Source: Weissella confusa (GTDB lineage: Bacteria > Bacillota > Bacilli > Lactobacillales > Lactobacillaceae). From it: 62,076 nucleotides of DNA. Below, one piece after another: positions 59,092 through 62,076 of this stretch. The notes under the pieces were generated by a model. That model made no database searches. It worked only from the letters and a program-made list of their open reading frames with translations, and had not been told where the DNA came from. Both the position numbers and the translations under genes were made by a program. Location: NCBI GenBank assembly GCA_016466735.1, contig JAAOED010000016.1:1-62076 (forward strand). The letters are read 5' to 3'. Numbering within the stretch: position 1 is the first letter of the stretch; every line of letters starts with the position of its first letter.

Positions 59092-59346
59092 ATGAGTCGA
59101 GAAAGTGATTTGGTACAGATTGCACAGCGCATTCGTGCCATGATGATTGATGATCGTGAAGAAATCCAAACCCGTCATTTTGACGCGTTTGGGGTGACGG
59201 TCGTGACAGTAGTCTATGACCGACCATCAAAGGTATTTGCGGTTGAAGGTCTACGTGATAATAATCGACGTTTTGCATTTGATGATGCCGATTTAGTTGC
59301 GATTGATATTTACGAAGCGCTTCAAGACTTTAAGGAAACCTTTTAA
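59092..59346 (+). CDS. YkuJ-family small protein (DUF1797)
   Basis: 84 aa, 2 nt after the flippase-like gene. Pattern HFDAFGVTVVTVVYD, then FAVEGLRDNNRRFAFDDADLVAIDIYEAL, matches the YkuJ/DUF1797 family. Function unknown in the family; soluble. Confidence 0.82.
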   Translation: MSRESDLVQIAQRIRAMMIDDREEIQTRHFDAFGVTVVTVVYDRPSKVFAVEGLRDNNRRFAFDDADLVAIDIYEALQDFKETF

Positions 59347-59468
59347 ATAGTTGCAGATACGCACAAGTATTTAAGACGATTTTATGTTTCTTTAATGGAA
59401 GAGCGGTATACTGAATATTGTAATTTTTAAGGTCGGATGGACCTAGAGAGAAAATGGAGCGTAATAAA

Positions 59469-61634
59469 ATGCAACGAGTAGTTTCAGTCATCAAGAAATG
59501 GTGGCCAGACTTCAACTCAACTGTAGGCTTCTTTATGCTATCGGTCTTCTTGGTATGGTTGAAGACGTATTGGGCATATAAGACAAACTTTTCATTGGGT
59601 GTACAAGGAACACTTCAAGAGTTCTTGTTGTTCTTGAACCCAATTCCAACGGCAATTATTTTGCTCGGAATTGCGTTGTACTTCCGTGGACGCATCGCTT
59701 ACTGGTTGATGTTGCTAATTAACCTTGTGCAATCAATTTGGTTGTTCGCCAATATGTTGTACTACCGTGAGTTCTCTGATTTCTTGTCATTGAACATCAT
59801 GGGGTCTGGTGGGTCAGTTGAAAATAACTTAGGTAAGTCAATTGCGGGAATCATTCACGTATCTGACTTCCTAGTCTTTGTTGATATTATTGTCTTGATT
59901 GTCCTTTTGCTAACGAAGGTGATTAAGGTTGATAAGACGGCGGTCCAAAAGCGCTTTGCTGCTTTGGTAACCGCATTCGGTGTTCTGTTGATGTTTGTTG
60001 GTTATGGTATCGCTTCTAAGGATCGTTCTGGTCTTTTGACGCGTACGTTTGATAACAACTACATCGTTAAGTATCTTGGTTTGAATGAGTACGCAGCCTA
60101 TAACATCTTCAAGACGAAGCAGACTGCGGATGTTAAGAAAGAAGCTAAGGCCTCAGACCTAGATAAGATTAAGAAGTTTGTTGATGGTAACAAGACGTTG
60201 GAGAACTCTGTTTACTTCGGTAAAGAGAAGGGCAAGAATGTCATCATGTTCCACTTGGAGTCGTTCCAACAATTTTTGATTGATTACAAGGTAAATGACG
60301 TTGAAGTGACGCCAAATTTGAATGCGTTCTACCACGATCAAAATACGTTGGCGTTTGATAACTTCTATAATGAAGTCGGTCAAGGTAAGACGGCCGATGC
60401 TGAAACAATGCTGGAGACGGGATTGTTCGGTACGGCTTCCGGTTCAGCCATGGTTAACTACGGTACGTCAAATACGTACCAAGCCGTGCCAGCTATCTTG
60501 GACCAACAAGGTTATACGACAGCTGCTTTCCACGGTGACGTTGCTTCGTTCTGGAACCGTGACAACACGTATAAGTCATGGGGTTATGACTACTTCTTTA
60601 GTAAGCCATATTTCAAGGACGCGGATAACGCAAATTACAACATTGGTTATGGTATGAAGGATAAGATTTTCTTGCAGGACTCTGCTAAATATCTTGAACA
60701 ATTACCACAACCATTCTATTCAAAGATTATTACGGTGACGAACCACTATCCATATGACCTGGATAAGCAAAACATTTCGATTGAGAAGACGACCACTGGT
60801 GATAAGACGGTTGATGGTTACGTACAAACAGCACGCTACCTTGATCAAGCATTTGGTGAGTTCCTAACTTGGATGAAGAAGTCAGGTTTGTATGACAACT
60901 CAATGATTGTTTTGTACGGTGATCACTATGGTATTTCAGAGAACCACCCAGCGGCAATTGCGAAGTTGATGGGCAAGAGTTCAGTTAACTCATATGACTT
61001 GGCTAACTGGCAAAAGGTACCATTCATTGTGCACGCACCTGGTTTGCAAGGTGGTATTAACCACACTTATGGTGGTGAAATTGATGTGATGCCAACGATT
61101 TTGCACTTGCTTGGTGTTTCAACATCAAATAACGTGCAATTCGGTCAAGACTTGCTAGCGCCAAACCGCAAGCAGGTTGTACCATTCCGTAACGGTGACT
61201 GGGTATCTGCAGAATACATGAAGTATGGTGGAAACTACTACGTCACAACGACAGGTACAAAGATCAAGCCAAAGGAAGATCCGCGAGCTAAGCAAATTAT
61301 TGATGAGACACAAGCATACGTTAATAAGATGCTAACGTACTCAGATGATGTGCAAACTGGCGATTTGCTACGCTTCTACACACCAGAAGGTTTCAAGAAG
61401 GTTAATAAGAAGGACTACTCATATAAGAAGGCCGACGGACTTGCTCTCTTGAAGAAGATGGATAAGCAAAGTGATACGACTTTGATTGATCAGCACAATC
61501 ACACGTCTACGATGAGTGACTATGTGACTGATGCGCCTGAATTAGGTGGACAACCACAAACAATTCAACAAGCTGTTTCAAGCAGTGAATCTTCAAGTGA
61601 AGAAACGCCAACTGATGACGCAGCACAACAATAA
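59469..61634 (+). CDS. ltaS: Lipoteichoic acid synthase
   Basis: Transfers glycerol phosphate from phosphatidylglycerol to the glycolipid anchor (721 aa). Five N-terminal membrane helices (to about 190), a linker, then the extracellular sulfatase-fold domain with the nucleophilic Thr in GQGKTADAE, and LYGDHYG and HAPG motifs. The C-terminal tail is Ser/Glu-rich. ATG 59469 is preferred because GGAG lies 9 nt before it; ATG 59454 is possible. Adjacent glycolipid genes complete the pathway. Confidence 0.93.
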   Translation: MQRVVSVIKKWWPDFNSTVGFFMLSVFLVWLKTYWAYKTNFSLGVQGTLQEFLLFLNPIPTAIILLGIALYFRGRIAYWLMLLINLVQSIWLFANMLYYREFSDFLSLNIMGSGGSVENNLGKSIAGIIHVSDFLVFVDIIVLIVLLLTKVIKVDKTAVQKRFAALVTAFGVLLMFVGYGIASKDRSGLLTRTFDNNYIVKYLGLNEYAAYNIFKTKQTADVKKEAKASDLDKIKKFVDGNKTLENSVYFGKEKGKNVIMFHLESFQQFLIDYKVNDVEVTPNLNAFYHDQNTLAFDNFYNEVGQGKTADAETMLETGLFGTASGSAMVNYGTSNTYQAVPAILDQQGYTTAAFHGDVASFWNRDNTYKSWGYDYFFSKPYFKDADNANYNIGYGMKDKIFLQDSAKYLEQLPQPFYSKIITVTNHYPYDLDKQNISIEKTTTGDKTVDGYVQTARYLDQAFGEFLTWMKKSGLYDNSMIVLYGDHYGISENHPAAIAKLMGKSSVNSYDLANWQKVPFIVHAPGLQGGINHTYGGEIDVMPTILHLLGVSTSNNVQFGQDLLAPNRKQVVPFRNGDWVSAEYMKYGGNYYVTTTGTKIKPKEDPRAKQIIDETQAYVNKMLTYSDDVQTGDLLRFYTPEGFKKVNKKDYSYKKADGLALLKKMDKQSDTTLIDQHNHTSTMSDYVTDAPELGGQPQTIQQAVSSSESSSEETPTDDAAQQ

Positions 61635-61639
61635 GTATG

Positions 61640-61673
61640 AAAGCACTTCAGCAATTGCTGAGGTGCTTTTTTG
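61640..61673 (+). terminator. Terminator after ltaS
   Basis: AAAGCACTTCAGCA pairs with TGCTGAGGTGCTTT, followed by T. Confidence 0.9.
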
Positions 61674-61714
61674 CATCTCTGGATTGTTCGGAAAAATGCG
61701 ATATAACAAAGTAG

Positions 61715-61743
61715 TTGACGAACGTTCGTGGATGGGGTATATT
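61715..61743 (+). promoter_or_regulatory. Promoter with TetR-type palindrome
   Basis: TTGACG (61715-61720), a 17-bp spacer and TATATT (61738-61743). The perfect palindrome ACGAACGTTCGT (61718-61729) abuts the -35 box, as in autoregulated TetR-family promoters. No gene follows within the window. Confidence 0.65.
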
Positions 61744-61822
61744 ATTTAAGCACTCAAATGAGCGGTACAAAATGTATTTAATCAACGAGTTGTCATTCAT
61801 AAAAAGAAGTTGAAATTGGTTG

Positions 61823-61851
61823 TTGACAATCGGTTGAGTCTTCTGTAATAT
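61823..61851 (+). promoter_or_regulatory. Strong promoter P1, probable rRNA operon
   Basis: Perfect -35 TTGACA (61823-61828), 17-bp spacer and -10 TAATAT (61846-61851). Confidence 0.85.
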
Positions 61852-61917
61852 ATATTAAGTCGTTTCGGGGTATTTGATACTTATGAACGACGTATGAAAA
61901 TTGATTGAAATTAGTTG

Positions 61918-61946
61918 TTGACATTTCATTCTTTCTTCTGTAGTAT
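61918..61946 (+). promoter_or_regulatory. Strong promoter P2, probable rRNA operon
   Basis: Perfect -35 TTGACA (61918-61923), 17-bp spacer and -10 TAGTAT (61941-61946). It shares TTCTTCTG-like and ATATATTAAGTCGT sequence with P1, 95 bp upstream, so the two arose by duplication. Confidence 0.85.
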
Positions 61947-62076
61947 ATATTAAGTCGTCAAGGCGACGACGTAGGTCATTGAAAACTGAATATCGTTTCG
62001 ATGAAACAAATGTGTAGGGTCATCAAGCTAAGCTTGATGCAAAAACATTTGCGAAGTCAATTCGCTAGTAAATTCG
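61947..62076 (+). other. Probable rRNA operon leader
   Basis: CATTGAAAACTGAATA (about 61978) resembles the boxA-side sequence of Firmicute rRNA leaders and spacers, and ATCAAGCTAAGCTTGAT forms a hairpin. The window ends before any 16S rRNA sequence, so the assignment rests on promoters and leader alone. Confidence 0.6.

Overview
The window reads as chromosome of a heterofermentative lactic acid bacterium of the Leuconostocaceae, most likely Weissella. This is inferred from protein resemblance, strong use of TTG for Leu and AAG for Lys in highly expressed genes, low-to-moderate GC, Gram-positive regulators (CcpA, GlnR and PyrR sites) and the gene content. No species call is possible from the sequence alone.

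Layout. 1-10205: three large, repetitive, non-LPXTG surface proteins in a row. The first is cut by the window edge and both it and the second carry a frameshift; the third is intact. 10357-18497: core metabolism (trxB, fabH, ptsH-ptsI behind a promoter with an overlapping cre site, a divergent triosephosphate isomerase, enolase) with two small unknown genes and a Ser-rich membrane protein. 18581-22436: a MerR regulator broken by an internal deletion but with a perfect operator, its SDR partner, a D-2-hydroxyacid dehydrogenase and a 14-TM MFS exporter. 22486-25945: secG, rnr and smpB, with an unusual structured repeat between rnr and smpB. 26002-28288: a glutamine-type ABC transporter behind a perfect GlnR box. 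28975-30355 (minus strand): a guanidine-I riboswitch with two SMR exporters and a LURP-one-like gene. 30414-40356: ung, pta, then a long cell-envelope run tsaE-GNAT-exonuclease-murB-antiporter-cdaA-cdaR-glmM. 40446-44421: two paralogous 600-residue proteins that look like internally doubled Rgg regulators, with a 34-codon gene on the opposite strand between them. 45494-54534: complete pyrimidine operon pyrB-pyrC-carA-carB-pyrD-pyrF-pyrE behind a PyrR attenuator. 55799-61634: two glycolipid glycosyltransferases, a flippase-like membrane protein, a YkuJ-family protein and ltaS, together a lipoteichoic acid anchor and polymer locus. 61715-62076: tandem strong promoters and leader that look like the start of an rRNA operon.

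The most novel material is non-coding or regulatory. Three copies of a large palindromic element (about 606, 606 and 318 bp) share terminal inverted repeats and internal stems whose sequence differs between copies while pairing is kept. A roughly 490-nt transcription unit (55177-55690) has a perfect cre over its promoter, a 26-codon ORF and an intrinsic terminator, and matches no RNA class I know. The doubled Rgg-like pair with its small gene could be a signalling module. The surface proteins share a C-terminal tail ending in or near KDSWK in place of an LPXTG signal.
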